Of a stretch of 64,000 nt of DNA, positions 1 to 8,627 are shown in pieces; positions within the stretch are counted from its first letter, which is position 1; each line of letters opens with the position of its first letter. The translations under genes were made by a program, and so were the position numbers. A model generated the notes under the pieces. The model was not told where the DNA came from, searched no databases, and saw only the letters and a program-made list of their open reading frames with translations. This DNA is from an uncultured Eubacteriales bacterium (GTDB lineage Bacteria; Bacillota; Clostridia; Oscillospirales; Oscillospiraceae). The stretch spans positions 62,001 through 126,000 of the forward strand of contig CASFFN010000001.1 in the NCBI GenBank assembly GCA_949293985.1, in the 5' to 3' direction.

Positions 1-2231
1 TCGCGCGGGTGCAGGAGGCGCTGGATAAGGCTAAGGAAGAAGAAATTCTGGATGAAGAACTGCTGCAAAGACTGCAAGAGGAACTGGATAATCTTGTCGC
101 CTCCCGAAACTGGTATGTAGAGGAGTTTGAACGGTTAAAGGAACAAGCGGAACCTCTGCGGCAGCAGCTGGAGGGTTTGCAGAAACAGCGGGCGGATTTG
201 CAGGCGCAGCAAACCCAGCTGGAGGAAACGCGCAAAACCCTGCTGGATGCCCAGACGCAGATTGCGGCGGGCTATCAGGAACTGGAAAGCAAGACGGCTT
301 TGGCGGAAGCGGAACTTGCCAATGCCCAGAAGCAGATTGACGACGGCAACGCGCAGCTGATTCAGGGACAGAAGGAACTGGAACAGAAGCAGCAGGAGCT
401 GGAAGACGGCAAAATTGCCCTGGAAGAGGGACGGAAGGAACTGGAACAGGGTTGGGAAGAATACCGGCAGGGAGAAGCAGATGCCCAAAAAGAGCTGGAA
501 GAGGGCTTCCGGGAGCTGGAAGACGCCCGGGTGCAGCTGGAAGACGCGAAAAAGACCCTGGAGGATATGGAGGAACCCTCCGTATATATCCTGACCCGGG
601 AGTCCAATGCAGGCTATCAAGGTGTGAGCAGCAACTCCGACATTGTAGCGGGTGTATCCCGGGTGTTCCCGGCGTTTTTCCTCCTGGTGGCGGCGCTGGT
701 GTGCATTACCACCATGACCCGTATGGTGGAGGAGGAGCGAACCCAAATCGGCACCTTGAAGGCTCTGGGATATGGAAACGGAGCCATTATCGGAAAATAC
801 CTGTTTTACGCCGGCAGCGCGGCGGTGCTTGGCTGCGGAATCGGTGTGGTGGTGGGAAGCATTGTGTTCCCGCAAATTATCTGGACGGCTTACAGCCTGA
901 TTCTGACTCTCAAGCCCCACCTGGATATTGTATTCAATATCCCTCTGTGCGTTGGGGTCGTTGCGGTGTATACGGCGCTTATGCTGCTGGTGACCTGGTA
1001 CTCCTGCCGGGTCGAGCTGCGGGAAGTGCCGGCGGAACTGGTGCGCCCCAAGACCCCGGCGGGGGGCAAGAAGATTCTGCTGGAGTACACCCCGCTTTGG
1101 AAGCACCTGCGCTTCCTGGATAAGGTCATGCTGCGGAACATTTTCCGCTACCGGCAGCGGCTTCTCATGATGATTGTGGGCATTTGCGGCTGTACGGCTC
1201 TGCTGGTGACGGGCTTTGGCATCGGCGATTCCATCAAGGACATTGTTTCTTACCAGTTTGAGGAAGTGACGCTGTACGATATGCAGGTGCAGTTTGGGGA
1301 GAGCCTTACGCCCCAGGAGCAGCAGCGGATTACGGAGCAAATGCAAGATGACATTTCCGCCATTTCCTTTGCCCATCAGTCCACAGCGGAGCTGGAATTT
1401 GGGGACAAAACCAACAGCGTAAACCTGCTGGTGGGCGGCGAGGATATGGGACAGTTTTTCGACCTGCACGATGGCAGTACCCCCTTGTCCTTGCCGTCGG
1501 ATGGGCAGGCGCTTATCTCCGTGGGCGTTGCGGAACTGCTGGATATTTCCGCCGGGGATGAGATTGTAGTGCGTAACGCGGATTCGGAAGAGTTGCGGGT
1601 CACGGTATCGGGAATCTTTGATAACCATGTGTTCAACTATGTGATTGTCAGTCCTCAGACCTGTGAGAGTCAGCTGGGAGAGGCGCCGGATTATCAGGTG
1701 GCTTTTGCCACGGTTCCCGATGGGAAAGACCCAAGAGTTGTGGGCGCGGACTTCTCCTCTTTGAATAATGTGATGAATGTGACGGTCAGCCAGGCCCTGG
1801 CGGAGCAGGTGGGTTCCATGCTGGAGGTACTGGATTTGATTGTGGCTACGGTAATTGTCTGCGCCGCGCTGCTGGCGGTGATTGTGCTTTACAACCTGAC
1901 CAACATCAATATCACGGAGCGGATGCGGGAGATTGCCACCATCAAGGTGCTGGGCTTTAACAGCTGGGAGACGGCGCTTTATGTGTTCAAGGAGAATCTG
2001 ATTCTCTCCATATTCGGCGCGCTGATTGGACTTCTGGGCGGTAAGCTGCTTCTGGACTTTGTGATGAGCCAAATTAGGATTGATACGGTCTGGTTTACTT
2101 CCCGGCTGTTTGCCACCTCTTTGCTTCTGTCCGTTGGCATAACGGTTCTGGTGGCGGTGCTGGTGGATGTGGTGCTTTACTACAGATTGGAGAAAATCAA
2201 TATGGCAGAGGCACTGAAATCTGCCGAATAA
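1..2231 (+). CDS. FtsX-type ABC transporter permease with long coiled coil (5' end missing)
   Basis: This is a large permease of the MacB/FtsX superfamily, likely paired with an ABC ATPase that lies before the window. The frame is open to the window edge, so the true start is missing. The first ~190 visible residues are an almost uninterrupted Glu/Gln/Lys/Leu coiled coil (repeats such as QQELEDGK and KELEQGWEEY). A membrane segment follows near 220, then two more by 330. A second FtsX unit has one segment near 390, an extracytoplasmic domain of about 200 residues, and three C-terminal segments. The short cytoplasmic motif GTLKALGYGN, mirrored later by ATIKVLGFNS, is typical of the FtsX domain. 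The substrate cannot be told. Many clostridial relatives act on lipids, peptides or cell-wall hydrolases, but that is family knowledge only. Confidence 0.85.
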   Translation, partial: ARVQEALDKAKEEEILDEELLQRLQEELDNLVASRNWYVEEFERLKEQAEPLRQQLEGLQKQRADLQAQQTQLEETRKTLLDAQTQIAAGYQELESKTALAEAELANAQKQIDDGNAQLIQGQKELEQKQQELEDGKIALEEGRKELEQGWEEYRQGEADAQKELEEGFRELEDARVQLEDAKKTLEDMEEPSVYILTRESNAGYQGVSSNSDIVAGVSRVFPAFFLLVAALVCITTMTRMVEEERTQIGTLKALGYGNGAIIGKYLFYAGSAAVLGCGIGVVVGSIVFPQIIWTAYSLILTLKPHLDIVFNIPLCVGVVAVYTALMLLVTWYSCRVELREVPAELVRPKTPAGGKKILLEYTPLWKHLRFLDKVMLRNIFRYRQRLLMMIVGICGCTALLVTGFGIGDSIKDIVSYQFEEVTLYDMQVQFGESLTPQEQQRITEQMQDDISAISFAHQSTAELEFGDKTNSVNLLVGGEDMGQFFDLHDGSTPLSLPSDGQALISVGVAELLDISAGDEIVVRNADSEELRVTVSGIFDNHVFNYVIVSPQTCESQLGEAPDYQVAFATVPDGKDPRVVGADFSSLNNVMNVTVSQALAEQVGSMLEVLDLIVATVIVCAALLAVIVLYNLTNINITERMREIATIKVLGFNSWETALYVFKENLILSIFGALIGLLGGKLLLDFVMSQIRIDTVWFTSRLFATSLLLSVGITVLVAVLVDVVLYYRLEKINMAEALKSAE

Positions 2232-2247
2232 GCCGGAGAAAGAAACC

Positions 2248-2276
2248 TTGATTTTTCTAAGATTGTGTGGTAATAT
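2248..2276 (+). promoter_or_regulatory. sigma-A promoter for the ectB-like gene
   Basis: TTGATT and TAATAT are separated by 17 bases, with a TGG extended -10 element. The promoter starts just after the permease stop codon, so the aminotransferase gene is probably transcribed on its own. Confidence 0.6.
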
Positions 2277-2318
2277 ACATCATCGGTGTGGAAAAATAAA
2301 TAAAAGGAAGTCTTATTT

Positions 2319-3584
2319 ATGGATACCAAGACCTTTGATACCTATGAATCTTCGGTGCGCTCCTACTGCCGCCATTTCCCTGTGGTGTTTAACCGGGCCA
2401 AGGGAGCCTTTATGTACGACGAGGAGGGAAACCGTTATCTGGATTTTCTCTGCGGCGCCGGCGCGCTGAATTACGGACACAACAATGATTATATTAAGGA
2501 AAAGCTCATTGCCTATCTGCAGAATGACGGCGTGCTTCACGCCCTGGACCTGCATACACCGGCAAAGCGGGAATTTTTGGATACCCTGGAAGAGCAGATT
2601 CTCAAACCCCGGGGCCTTAACTACCGGGTGATGTGCTGCGGCCCCACGGGTACCAACGCCGTTGAGGCAGGGCTGAAGCTGGCGAGGAAAGTCACCGGCC
2701 GCTCCAATGTGTGGGCTTTCATGGGCTGCTTCCACGGCATGACCCTGGGTTCCCTCTCCCTGACCACCGAAGCCTACGCCCGGAACGCTGCCGGTGTACC
2801 TTTGGAAAACTGCACCCATATTCCCGCGCCTTATATGTTCCCGGAGCTGGATGTGGTGGCCTATATGCAGCGGCTGCTGGATGACGACCATTCCGGCGTG
2901 GAAAAGCCTGCCGCCCTGGTAATGGAAACGGTGCAGGCAGAGGGCGGTATCTATCCCTTTGCCCCTGAGTTCCTGCGGGGCTGCCGGAAGTTCTGTGACG
3001 AGAACGATATTCTGCTGATTATCGACGATATTCAGGCCGGCTGCGGCCGTACCGGTACCTTCTTCTCCTTTGAGCGGGCGGGCATCAAGCCGGATATGGT
3101 GACGGTGTCCAAGTCCATTGGCGGCATCGGTATGCCCATGTCTCTGCTTCTCATTTCTCCGGATAAGGATATCTGGAAGCCTGCGGAGCATAACGGAACC
3201 TTCCGGGGCAATCAGCTGGCCTTCGTGGCCGGGACCGCAGCCATTGAATATATGGTAGAGCACAAGCTGGACCAGGAGGCCGCCCGGAAGGGCGCCATGG
3301 TGGACGCCTATATCCGGGAGGAGATTCTGCCCCTGGACAAGCGGCTGACCCATCGGGGCATTGGCCTCATCTGGGGTATCGACTGTCAGGCTCTGGGCGG
3401 CGACCCCTTTAGCGATGCCGTGGTGGATGCCTGCTTCCGCAAGCGCCTGATTGTGGAGCGTGCCGGCCGGAACAGCTGTGTCGTCAAACTTATGCCCACA
3501 CTGGTAATTGAGGACGAGGACCTGATGGAAGGCCTGCGCATCCTGAAGGAAGCTTTCGTGGAGGTTCTGGAATCCCAGAAGTAA
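2319..3584 (+). CDS. ectB: Diaminobutyrate--2-oxoglutarate aminotransferase (EctB-like)
   Basis: A class III PLP-dependent aminotransferase of 421 residues, the usual EctB length. EctB moves an amino group from glutamate to aspartate semialdehyde to give 2,4-diaminobutyrate. Family-like stretches include GAGALNYGHNN near 45, GPTGTNAVEAGL near 108, IIDDIQAGCGRTG near 235, and the PLP lysine in VSKSIGG (Lys265). The ATG follows AAAGGAAG at good spacing. No ectA, ectC or ddc gene is nearby, so ectoine synthesis is not implied. It could feed a diaminobutyrate-containing product or be a related omega-aminotransferase such as a GABA type. It stands alone between its own promoter and a strong terminator. 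Confidence 0.8.
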   Translation: MDTKTFDTYESSVRSYCRHFPVVFNRAKGAFMYDEEGNRYLDFLCGAGALNYGHNNDYIKEKLIAYLQNDGVLHALDLHTPAKREFLDTLEEQILKPRGLNYRVMCCGPTGTNAVEAGLKLARKVTGRSNVWAFMGCFHGMTLGSLSLTTEAYARNAAGVPLENCTHIPAPYMFPELDVVAYMQRLLDDDHSGVEKPAALVMETVQAEGGIYPFAPEFLRGCRKFCDENDILLIIDDIQAGCGRTGTFFSFERAGIKPDMVTVSKSIGGIGMPMSLLLISPDKDIWKPAEHNGTFRGNQLAFVAGTAAIEYMVEHKLDQEAARKGAMVDAYIREEILPLDKRLTHRGIGLIWGIDCQALGGDPFSDAVVDACFRKRLIVERAGRNSCVVKLMPTLVIEDEDLMEGLRILKEAFVEVLESQK

Positions 3585-3600
3585 AACTGAATGAAACCGC

Positions 3601-3648
3601 AAGGGCTTGTCCGCTTTTAACATGGGAGGACAAGCCCTTTCCTTTTTC
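3601..3648 (+). terminator. Rho-independent terminator after ectB-like gene
   Basis: A perfect 12-bp stem (3601-3612 with 3628-3639), a 15-base loop, then a T-rich tail. Confidence 0.85.
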
Positions 3649-3674
3649 TGGAAAGGGAGGGAATTTGAAAAAGA

Positions 3675-3703
3675 TTGACATTCCCTGGCGGGACAGATAT
3701 AAT
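3675..3703 (+). promoter_or_regulatory. Consensus sigma-A promoter
   Basis: TTGACA, 17 bases, TATAAT: both hexamers match consensus exactly. It drives the lipoprotein gene at 3782, leaving a leader of about 70 bases. Confidence 0.85.
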
Positions 3704-3781
3704 ATGCCTAAGTTTTCATGGTTGAAAGTGTGTCCCCCCAGGGGTAAAAAGCCAAATAAAAAACCGGAATAAGGTGAGAAA

Positions 3782-4591
3782 ATGAAACGATTTTTGGTAT
3801 TGTTGATTGCCGGCGGATTGTGCCTTTCCCTGGCGTTTTGCGGAAGAAACGGGGAGAGTCCCTCTCAGGAGACCTCCAATCCCACGCAGACCTCTGAGCC
3901 AACCACAGCTCCCACTACCCAGCCCACGGAAACCACCGAGGCTACAGAGCCCACGCCGGAACAGGTGGTGGAGGCTTTTGCCAAGGAGCAGGGCCTGACC
4001 CTGGCGGACTGGCCTGAGTCCTTGATTAAGCTTCTGGAATATCCCCTGAAGAAGGATTTGGAGCCGGAAATTGACTTGAGCGACTGCCTGAAGGACCCCG
4101 GCGTACCTTTGCTGATTCAGTGGGACGAGCGTTGGGGTTACATGGAGTATGCCGGAGAGCCTATGGGTCTGTCCGGCTGCGGACCGACCTGCCTGTCCAT
4201 GGCCTGCATCTACTTCTTTCAGGATGCAACCTATACCCCCAAATATGTAGCGGAGTTCTCTGAGGAACACGGGTATGCGGTGGACGGCAACGGAAGTGCA
4301 TGGACGCTGATTTCCCAGGGCGGCAAGGAGCTGGGCCTGGATGTGGTGGAAATTCCCCTGGACGCGAACCGGATTATCAATAATCTGGAGGTGGGGAACC
4401 TCATCATCTGTGTTGTGGGTCCTGGCGACTTTACTTCCTCCGGGCATTTTCTGGTAATGACCGGGTATGAGGACGGCTACGTGAAAATCAACGACCCCAA
4501 CAGCCCCATGAGAACGGAGCAGAAATGGGAACTGACCCGGGTTATGGAGCAGATTCAGAACCTTTGGGTGTGCAGATTGCCCTCGGAATAA
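3782..4591 (+). CDS. Lipoprotein with C39-like cysteine peptidase domain
   Basis: A 269-residue secreted lipoprotein. The signal peptide ends in a lipobox (LAFC, Cys near 20), followed by a Thr/Pro/Ser-rich linker to about residue 60. The C-terminal half resembles the Peptidase_C39_2 family: LIQWDERWGY, the nucleophile in GCGPTC (Cys133), His222 in SGHFLVM, and an Asp in INDPNSP form a plausible catalytic triad. Such proteins are expected to cleave peptides or act on the cell envelope, but the substrate is unknown. It is a single-gene unit between a consensus promoter and a strong terminator, which suggests steady, independent expression. Confidence 0.8.
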   Translation: MKRFLVLLIAGGLCLSLAFCGRNGESPSQETSNPTQTSEPTTAPTTQPTETTEATEPTPEQVVEAFAKEQGLTLADWPESLIKLLEYPLKKDLEPEIDLSDCLKDPGVPLLIQWDERWGYMEYAGEPMGLSGCGPTCLSMACIYFFQDATYTPKYVAEFSEEHGYAVDGNGSAWTLISQGGKELGLDVVEIPLDANRIINNLEVGNLIICVVGPGDFTSSGHFLVMTGYEDGYVKINDPNSPMRTEQKWELTRVMEQIQNLWVCRLPSE

Positions 4592-4609
4592 TCGAAACAA
4601 TCCTATATC

Positions 4610-4645
4610 GGAGGTGCTGCGTGAAGTATGCAGCACCTCCTTTTT
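4610..4645 (+). terminator. Rho-independent terminator
   Basis: An 11-bp perfect stem (4610-4620 with 4630-4640) followed by TTTTT, 19 bases after the lipoprotein stop codon. Confidence 0.85.
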
Positions 4646-4715
4646 CACTTGTTGGAAGCCAGAAAGCAGGCATGAAAGGGACAGCCTCACCATATGGTAT
4701 AAAGAGGTGAGCGCT

Positions 4716-5015
4716 ATGGCCTACGAAATATCTTACAGTCCCCAGGAAAATCGCCGCTATCCCATTTTCCGTCCCCGGAAAAAACCGTCCAAATGGCTGC
4801 TGTGCGTGGCGCTGGTTTCTGTGACAGCCTTCGCCATACCCCAGGTGCGGAAACAAATCGGACAGGCTCTGCTTCCCGGCGACAAGGAAACCACCCAGGA
4901 GGCGGTGACGGCTTTTGTGGAGGATGTCCGGCAGGGAGTGCCTATCCCCGACGCGTTCCAGGCCTTTTGCCGGGAGATTGTGAAAGATGTGGAAGTTACA
5001 AAGACTTCCGATTGA
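4716..5015 (+). CDS. Small single-pass membrane protein, unknown
   Basis: A 99-residue protein I do not recognise. The ATG at 4716 is preceded by AAGAGGTGAG; the frame is open further upstream but runs into the terminator region. There is a basic N-terminus (RPRKKPSK), one hydrophobic segment at about 29-44 (WLLCVALVSVTAFAIP), and a short polar tail. It overlaps the next gene, an M50 protease, by 29 bases, so the two are likely co-expressed. In sporulating Firmicutes a membrane partner (SpoIVFA) sits next to the SpoIVFB protease, but no LytM domain is visible here, so that role is only a thought. Confidence 0.7.
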   Translation: MAYEISYSPQENRRYPIFRPRKKPSKWLLCVALVSVTAFAIPQVRKQIGQALLPGDKETTQEAVTAFVEDVRQGVPIPDAFQAFCREIVKDVEVTKTSD

Positions 5016-5574
5016 TTTGCGGCCCGGTTTTTTTCTCTTTCTGGCAGCGGCGCTGTTGATTTTCCCGTTGCCCTGGGTGGGAGCCTGGCTGCTGGCGGCG
5101 ACGGCGCACGAGCTTTTCCACCTGCTTGCGGCAAGGCTTTCCGGAGCGGCGGTGGAGCGGATATCCCTGGGTGGCGGCGGAATGGAGATGAAAATTGGTC
5201 TGTCGGGGCCGAGGCAGGCCTTTTTTACGGCAATGGCTGGGCCGCTGGGGAGTGCGTTTCTGATTTTTCTTGCCCCCTGGCTCCCCAGGACAGCGGTCTG
5301 CGGCTTTGTGCAGGCCGTGTTTAATCTGCTGCCCATCATGCCCCTGGACGGAGGACGGGCCTTGGGGGCTCTGCTTTGCCGTTCCCTGAAAAACGGCCGC
5401 CGGATTGCCGCCTGGGTGGAAAATGTGGCGGTCGCTCTGGTCCTTGCGGGCTTTATTTATGGCTTTTTGCGGCTGGAACTGGGGATTTTGCCCCTTCTGC
5501 TGGGTCTTCTGTTCTTGTTCAAAACGGGGAAAATAAAAATTTCTTGCAAACCGGGGCTGCAAAGGTTACAATAG
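4987..5574 (+). CDS. M50-family intramembrane (site-2) metalloprotease, SpoIVFB-like
   Basis: A 195-residue polytopic membrane protein. The zinc motif HELFH (His41, Glu42, His45) sits in the first membrane hairpin, and the second metal-ligand motif MPLDGGRAL (Asp121) lies in a later segment, as in S2P/SpoIVFB proteases. These enzymes cut substrates inside the membrane. SpoIVFB activates pro-sigma-K, which is the most attractive role in a spore former. The protein is short and lacks a CBS domain (SpoIVFB is near 280), so it is a compact member or a different site-2 protease. The ATG overlaps the upstream gene. Confidence 0.82.
   Translation: MWKLQRLPIDLRPGFFLFLAAALLIFPLPWVGAWLLAATAHELFHLLAARLSGAAVERISLGGGGMEMKIGLSGPRQAFFTAMAGPLGSAFLIFLAPWLPRTAVCGFVQAVFNLLPIMPLDGGRALGALLCRSLKNGRRIAAWVENVAVALVLAGFIYGFLRLELGILPLLLGLLFLFKTGKIKISCKPGLQRLQ
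5544..5572 (+). promoter_or_regulatory. sigma-A promoter inside the 3' end of the M50 gene
   Basis: TTGCAA, 17 bases, TACAAT. It would give a leader of about 25 bases for the radical-SAM gene at 5603. Confidence 0.65.
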
Positions 5575-5602
5575 TCCTACCCAAAAGATAAGAGGTAAGG
5601 CT

Positions 5603-7438
5603 ATGACCGATTTATTGCAAAGAATCCTGCCTACGGTGCAGAAACCTGCCCGGTATACAGGCGGAGAATACAATGAAATTCAGAAGGATCCGGCCCAGGT
5701 GCGGGTGGATGTGGCCTTCTGCTTTCCGGATACCTACGAGATTGGGATGTCCAATGTGGGTATGCGGATTTTGTACGGCGTGATGAACGAAATGGACGGC
5801 GTATGGTGCCAGCGGGTGTTTGCCCCCTGGGGGGACATGGAGGACGCCATGCGGCGGCATGAAATTCCCTTGTGGGCGCTGGAGAGCGGCAAGCCGGTAA
5901 AGGACTTTGACATGATTGCCTTTACCATCGGCTATGAGATGTGCTATACCAATGTTCTCAATATGCTGAATCTTGCCGGTGTCCCCCTGTACGCCCGGGA
6001 GCGGAAGGGTCTGAACCAGATGGTGTTTGCCGGGGGCGTGTGTACCTTCAACCCGGAGCCCCTGGCGGACTTCATCGACTTTTTCTCCCTGGGAGAAGGG
6101 GAGGAGAGCACGGTGGAAATTGTGTCCCTTTATGACCGGGCCAAGGCAGAAGGGTGGAGCAAGGAAGCCTTTTTACTGGAGGTCTCCAAAATCCCCGGGG
6201 TGTATGTCCCCTCCTTCTATGCGCATAAATATAACCCGGACGGCACTCTGGCGGAGATTGTGCCTCTTCATGGCGCGCCCCGGAGCGTCACCAAGCGGAT
6301 CGTGGAGGATTTGGACAAGGCTTATTACCCCACCAAAATGATTGTGGCCTCCACGGAAATTGTCCACGACCGGGCAAACCTGGAGCTGTTCCGGGGCTGT
6401 ATCCGGGGCTGCCGCTTCTGCCAGGCGGGCTTCTCCTGCCGCCCCGTGCGGAAAAAGAGCCCCCAGGTGCTGTATCGCCAGGCGGTGGAAACCCTGGAGG
6501 ATTCCGGACATAATGAGATTACCCTGTCAAGCCTCTCCACCTCCGACTACCGGGGCTTAAAAGAACTGACGGATGAAATGCTCCCTTACTGCGTGGAGAA
6601 TCGTATCAACCTGTCGGTGCCCTCTCTCCGGGCGGACAACTTCTCCCGGGAGCTGATGATGAAGCTCCGCACCCAGCGGAAAAGCGGCCTGACCTTTGCC
6701 CCGGAGGCCGGTACCCAGCGGCTGCGGGATGTCATCAATAAGAATCTGACGGAGGAGGAAATCCTCACGACCTGCGCCAATGCCTTTTCCGGCGGCTGGG
6801 ACCATGTGAAGCTCTACTTCATGCTGGGGCTTCCCACGGAAACGGATGAGGATGTGCTGGGCATTGCGGAGCTGGTGCATAAGGTGATACTCACCTGGAA
6901 GGAGTACGCCTCCAATAAAAAGCGGGGTCTCCGGATCCATGTGGCCACTGCTTTTTTTGTGCCCAAGCCCCATACCCCCTTTCAGTGGGAAAAACAAATC
7001 ACTCCGGAGGAATATCTTCGCCGCTGCCGCCTGCTGAAAGACCATTTTTATTCCAAGTCTGTGGAGTATAATTACCACACTCCGGACATCAGCCGCCTGG
7101 AGGCGGTAACTGCCAGGGGCGACCGCCGCCTGGGCCCGGTGATTGCGGAGGCTGCCAGAAACGGCGCCAAGCTGGACGGCTGGGACGAGTATTTTAACTA
7201 TCAAATCTGGATGGATGCTTTCAGGACCTGCGGCGTGGACCCGGACTATTATACCGTCCGGGGATTTGGGGAGGACGAACTTCTGCCCTGGGACCCCATC
7301 GATGTAGGCGTCAGCAAAAAGTTTTTGCTCCGGGAAAGAAAACGGGCCTATGAGGGCATCATAACACCGGACTGCCGCCATGGCTGCGGCGGCTGCGGCG
7401 CCAATGGCCTGCTTCGGGAGGTGGAGTGCGATGCTTAG
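5603..7438 (+). CDS. Radical SAM protein, TIGR03960 family
   Basis: A 611-residue radical-SAM enzyme. The cluster-binding motif is C-x3-C-x2-C in CIRGCRFC (Cys266, Cys270, Cys273). An N-terminal cobalamin-binding-like region (NVGMRILYGVMNE) precedes it, and a Cys-rich tail (CRHGCGGCG) ends the protein. The family is widespread in Clostridia, and its substrate has not been established to my knowledge. Its partner domain (DUF2344) is often fused or adjacent. Here the DUF2344 gene follows with an 8-base overlap, so the pair is split but co-translated. In many relatives rng and ribosomal genes follow; they do not here. Confidence 0.88.
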   Translation: MTDLLQRILPTVQKPARYTGGEYNEIQKDPAQVRVDVAFCFPDTYEIGMSNVGMRILYGVMNEMDGVWCQRVFAPWGDMEDAMRRHEIPLWALESGKPVKDFDMIAFTIGYEMCYTNVLNMLNLAGVPLYARERKGLNQMVFAGGVCTFNPEPLADFIDFFSLGEGEESTVEIVSLYDRAKAEGWSKEAFLLEVSKIPGVYVPSFYAHKYNPDGTLAEIVPLHGAPRSVTKRIVEDLDKAYYPTKMIVASTEIVHDRANLELFRGCIRGCRFCQAGFSCRPVRKKSPQVLYRQAVETLEDSGHNEITLSSLSTSDYRGLKELTDEMLPYCVENRINLSVPSLRADNFSRELMMKLRTQRKSGLTFAPEAGTQRLRDVINKNLTEEEILTTCANAFSGGWDHVKLYFMLGLPTETDEDVLGIAELVHKVILTWKEYASNKKRGLRIHVATAFFVPKPHTPFQWEKQITPEEYLRRCRLLKDHFYSKSVEYNYHTPDISRLEAVTARGDRRLGPVIAEAARNGAKLDGWDEYFNYQIWMDAFRTCGVDPDYYTVRGFGEDELLPWDPIDVGVSKKFLLRERKRAYEGIITPDCRHGCGGCGANGLLREVECDA

Positions 7439-8090
7439 ACTGCTGTTTGAAAAAAAGGGAAGAGCCGTCTGGATTTCCCACCTGGATTTAATGCGGCTGT
7501 TTCAAAGAGCCTTCAAGCGGGCGGAGCTGCCCCTGACCCATACCCAGGGCTTCAATCCCAGACCTTCCGTTTCCATTGCCCTGCCTTTGTCCGTGGGGGT
7601 GGAGAGCAGCTGCGAGCTGCTGGACTTCACCCTGGAGGGCGCAGAGGTGCCCTGCCAGGAGATTTGCCGCCGGCTCAATGAAAAGCTGGTGGAGGGCATC
7701 CGGGTTCTGCAAGTGTATGAGGACGGCCGAAAGCTGAAAGACCTGCGGCTTTTGTCCTGCCGGGTGACTTTGGAATATGACAACGGACTTCCGGACGGCG
7801 CCCCCGAGGCCATTTCGGCGCTCTTTGCCCAACCGGAGCTTCTGGTGGAGAAACGCGCCAAAAACAACGGAATGCAGGAACAGAACATCATCCCCATGAT
7901 CCGAAGCCTTCAGGTGGAGAAAGGGGAAGGCAGCCTGGTTCTGAACGCCCTGGTGTATTGCCAGAATCCCACTTTGAATCCGGCGCTGCTGGTGTCCGCC
8001 ATCGAGCGGTACCTGCCGGAGCTTACCCCCAGCTTTTCCCACTGCGCCAGACTGGAAATTTATGACGAACAAGAACAAGTATTCAGATAA
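7431..8090 (+). CDS. TIGR03936 / DUF2344 partner of the radical SAM protein
   Basis: A 219-residue protein starting MLRLLFEKKG, with the family-like motif WISHLDLMRLFQRAFKRA near residue 15 and TQGFNPRP at about 39-46. These are the standard signatures of the domain that accompanies TIGR03960 radical-SAM proteins. The function is unknown; by association it may be a substrate- or RNA-binding subunit. I chose the ATG at 7431 because it overlaps the end of the upstream gene and begins at the conserved domain; the frame opens earlier but gives low-complexity Ala. Confidence 0.88.
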   Translation: MLRLLFEKKGRAVWISHLDLMRLFQRAFKRAELPLTHTQGFNPRPSVSIALPLSVGVESSCELLDFTLEGAEVPCQEICRRLNEKLVEGIRVLQVYEDGRKLKDLRLLSCRVTLEYDNGLPDGAPEAISALFAQPELLVEKRAKNNGMQEQNIIPMIRSLQVEKGEGSLVLNALVYCQNPTLNPALLVSAIERYLPELTPSFSHCARLEIYDEQEQVFR

Positions 8091-8102
8091 GGAGAATGTG
8101 CG

Positions 8103-8327
8103 ATGAAAGTAAATCCGAATTTTGTGCTGGAAGACTGCCCCATCTGCCGGGGCAACGGCATCGTTGTCCACGAGGGCGACTGGAGCGTCCAGGTAGAGTG
8201 CTGCGATTGCGGCGCCCATACGGTGTATGTGGAGTATAACACCGAGGAGGAAAAGACCGAAGCGGAGCAGCAGGTGGTTTGCCTGTGGAACCTGGGCAAA
8301 GTCATCCGCACCGATGTGGGCGAATAA
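8103..8327 (+). CDS. Small zinc-ribbon protein, Lar-like
   Basis: A 74-residue protein with CPIC near 12 and CCDC near 38 as two zinc knuckles, followed by a VCLWN stretch. This layout resembles Lar_N/restriction-alleviation-type zinc ribbons (CPFCG ... CxxCGA ... WN). The ATG follows AAGGAGAATGTGCG, 12 bases after the DUF2344 gene, so it is the last gene of that operon. Lar proteins in E. coli relieve type I restriction, and a type I system starts 350 bases downstream, but Lar-like ribbons are common in Firmicutes and a link is unproven. Confidence 0.72.
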   Translation: MKVNPNFVLEDCPICRGNGIVVHEGDWSVQVECCDCGAHTVYVEYNTEEEKTEAEQQVVCLWNLGKVIRTDVGE

Positions 8328-8354
8328 AAACTTTTCAAAAACAAAAAATAATGC

Positions 8355-8383
8355 TTGCATTTTCTGACAGCATATGATAGAAT
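8355..8383 (+). promoter_or_regulatory. Promoter of tRNA-Pro
   Basis: TTGCAT, 17 bases, TAGAAT with an extended TG at 8375-8376. The tRNA begins 29 bases after the -10 element. Confidence 0.7.
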
Positions 8384-8411
8384 ACTCAGGCAGTCAGGAA
8401 ATGAAGCAAAT

Positions 8412-8488
8412 CCGGGTGTGGCGAAGTTTGGTATCGCGCTTGAATGGGGTTCAAGAGGCCGCTGGTTCGAATCCAGTCACTCGGACCA
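8412..8488 (+). tRNA. tRNA-Pro (anticodon GGG)
   Basis: The full cloverleaf can be drawn. The acceptor stem is 8412-8418 with 8478-8484 (one G-U pair), the D stem GCGA/TCGC, the anticodon stem CTTGA/TCAAG with loop ATGGGGT giving anticodon GGG at 8446-8448, the T stem 8461-8465 with 8473-8477, and the T loop TTCGAAT. The discriminator base is A and the terminal CCA (8486-8488) is encoded. Confidence 0.95.
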
Positions 8489-8489
8489 A

Positions 8490-8528
8490 AAACGGTTGAA
8501 ATCGTAAGATTTCAGCCGTTTTTTCTTT
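8490..8528 (+). terminator. Terminator after tRNA-Pro
   Basis: A 13-bp stem with one G-T pair (8491-8503 with 8508-8520), loop of 4, then TTTTCTTTT. Confidence 0.85.
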
Positions 8529-8598
8529 TGCCTTTTTGAAGATTTTATATGCGTTGTGACAGAATTGAGGAAAATTCGCAGAATTTAGTTCCAGACAA

Positions 8599-8627
8599 TT
8601 GAGATATGTGCCGCCTTGTGGTAGAAT
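8599..8627 (+). promoter_or_regulatory. Promoter of the hsd operon
   Basis: TTGAGA, 17 bases, TAGAAT with an extended TGG. It leaves a leader of about 40 bases before hsdM. The 345 bases between the zinc-ribbon gene and hsdM hold the tRNA, its promoter and terminator, and this promoter. Confidence 0.7.

Noticed and set aside
135..2072. 645-residue open frame on the minus strand inside the permease gene
   Set aside because: It is antisense to a well-supported coding sequence, has no SD, and its composition (His, Arg, Gln, Leu rich) is what the opposite strand of a GC-rich gene gives.
8412..8488. tRNA-Pro as an integration site for the restriction operon
   Set aside because: I found no second copy of the tRNA 3' end after hsdR and no integrase gene, and hsdM has its own promoter right after the tRNA terminator.
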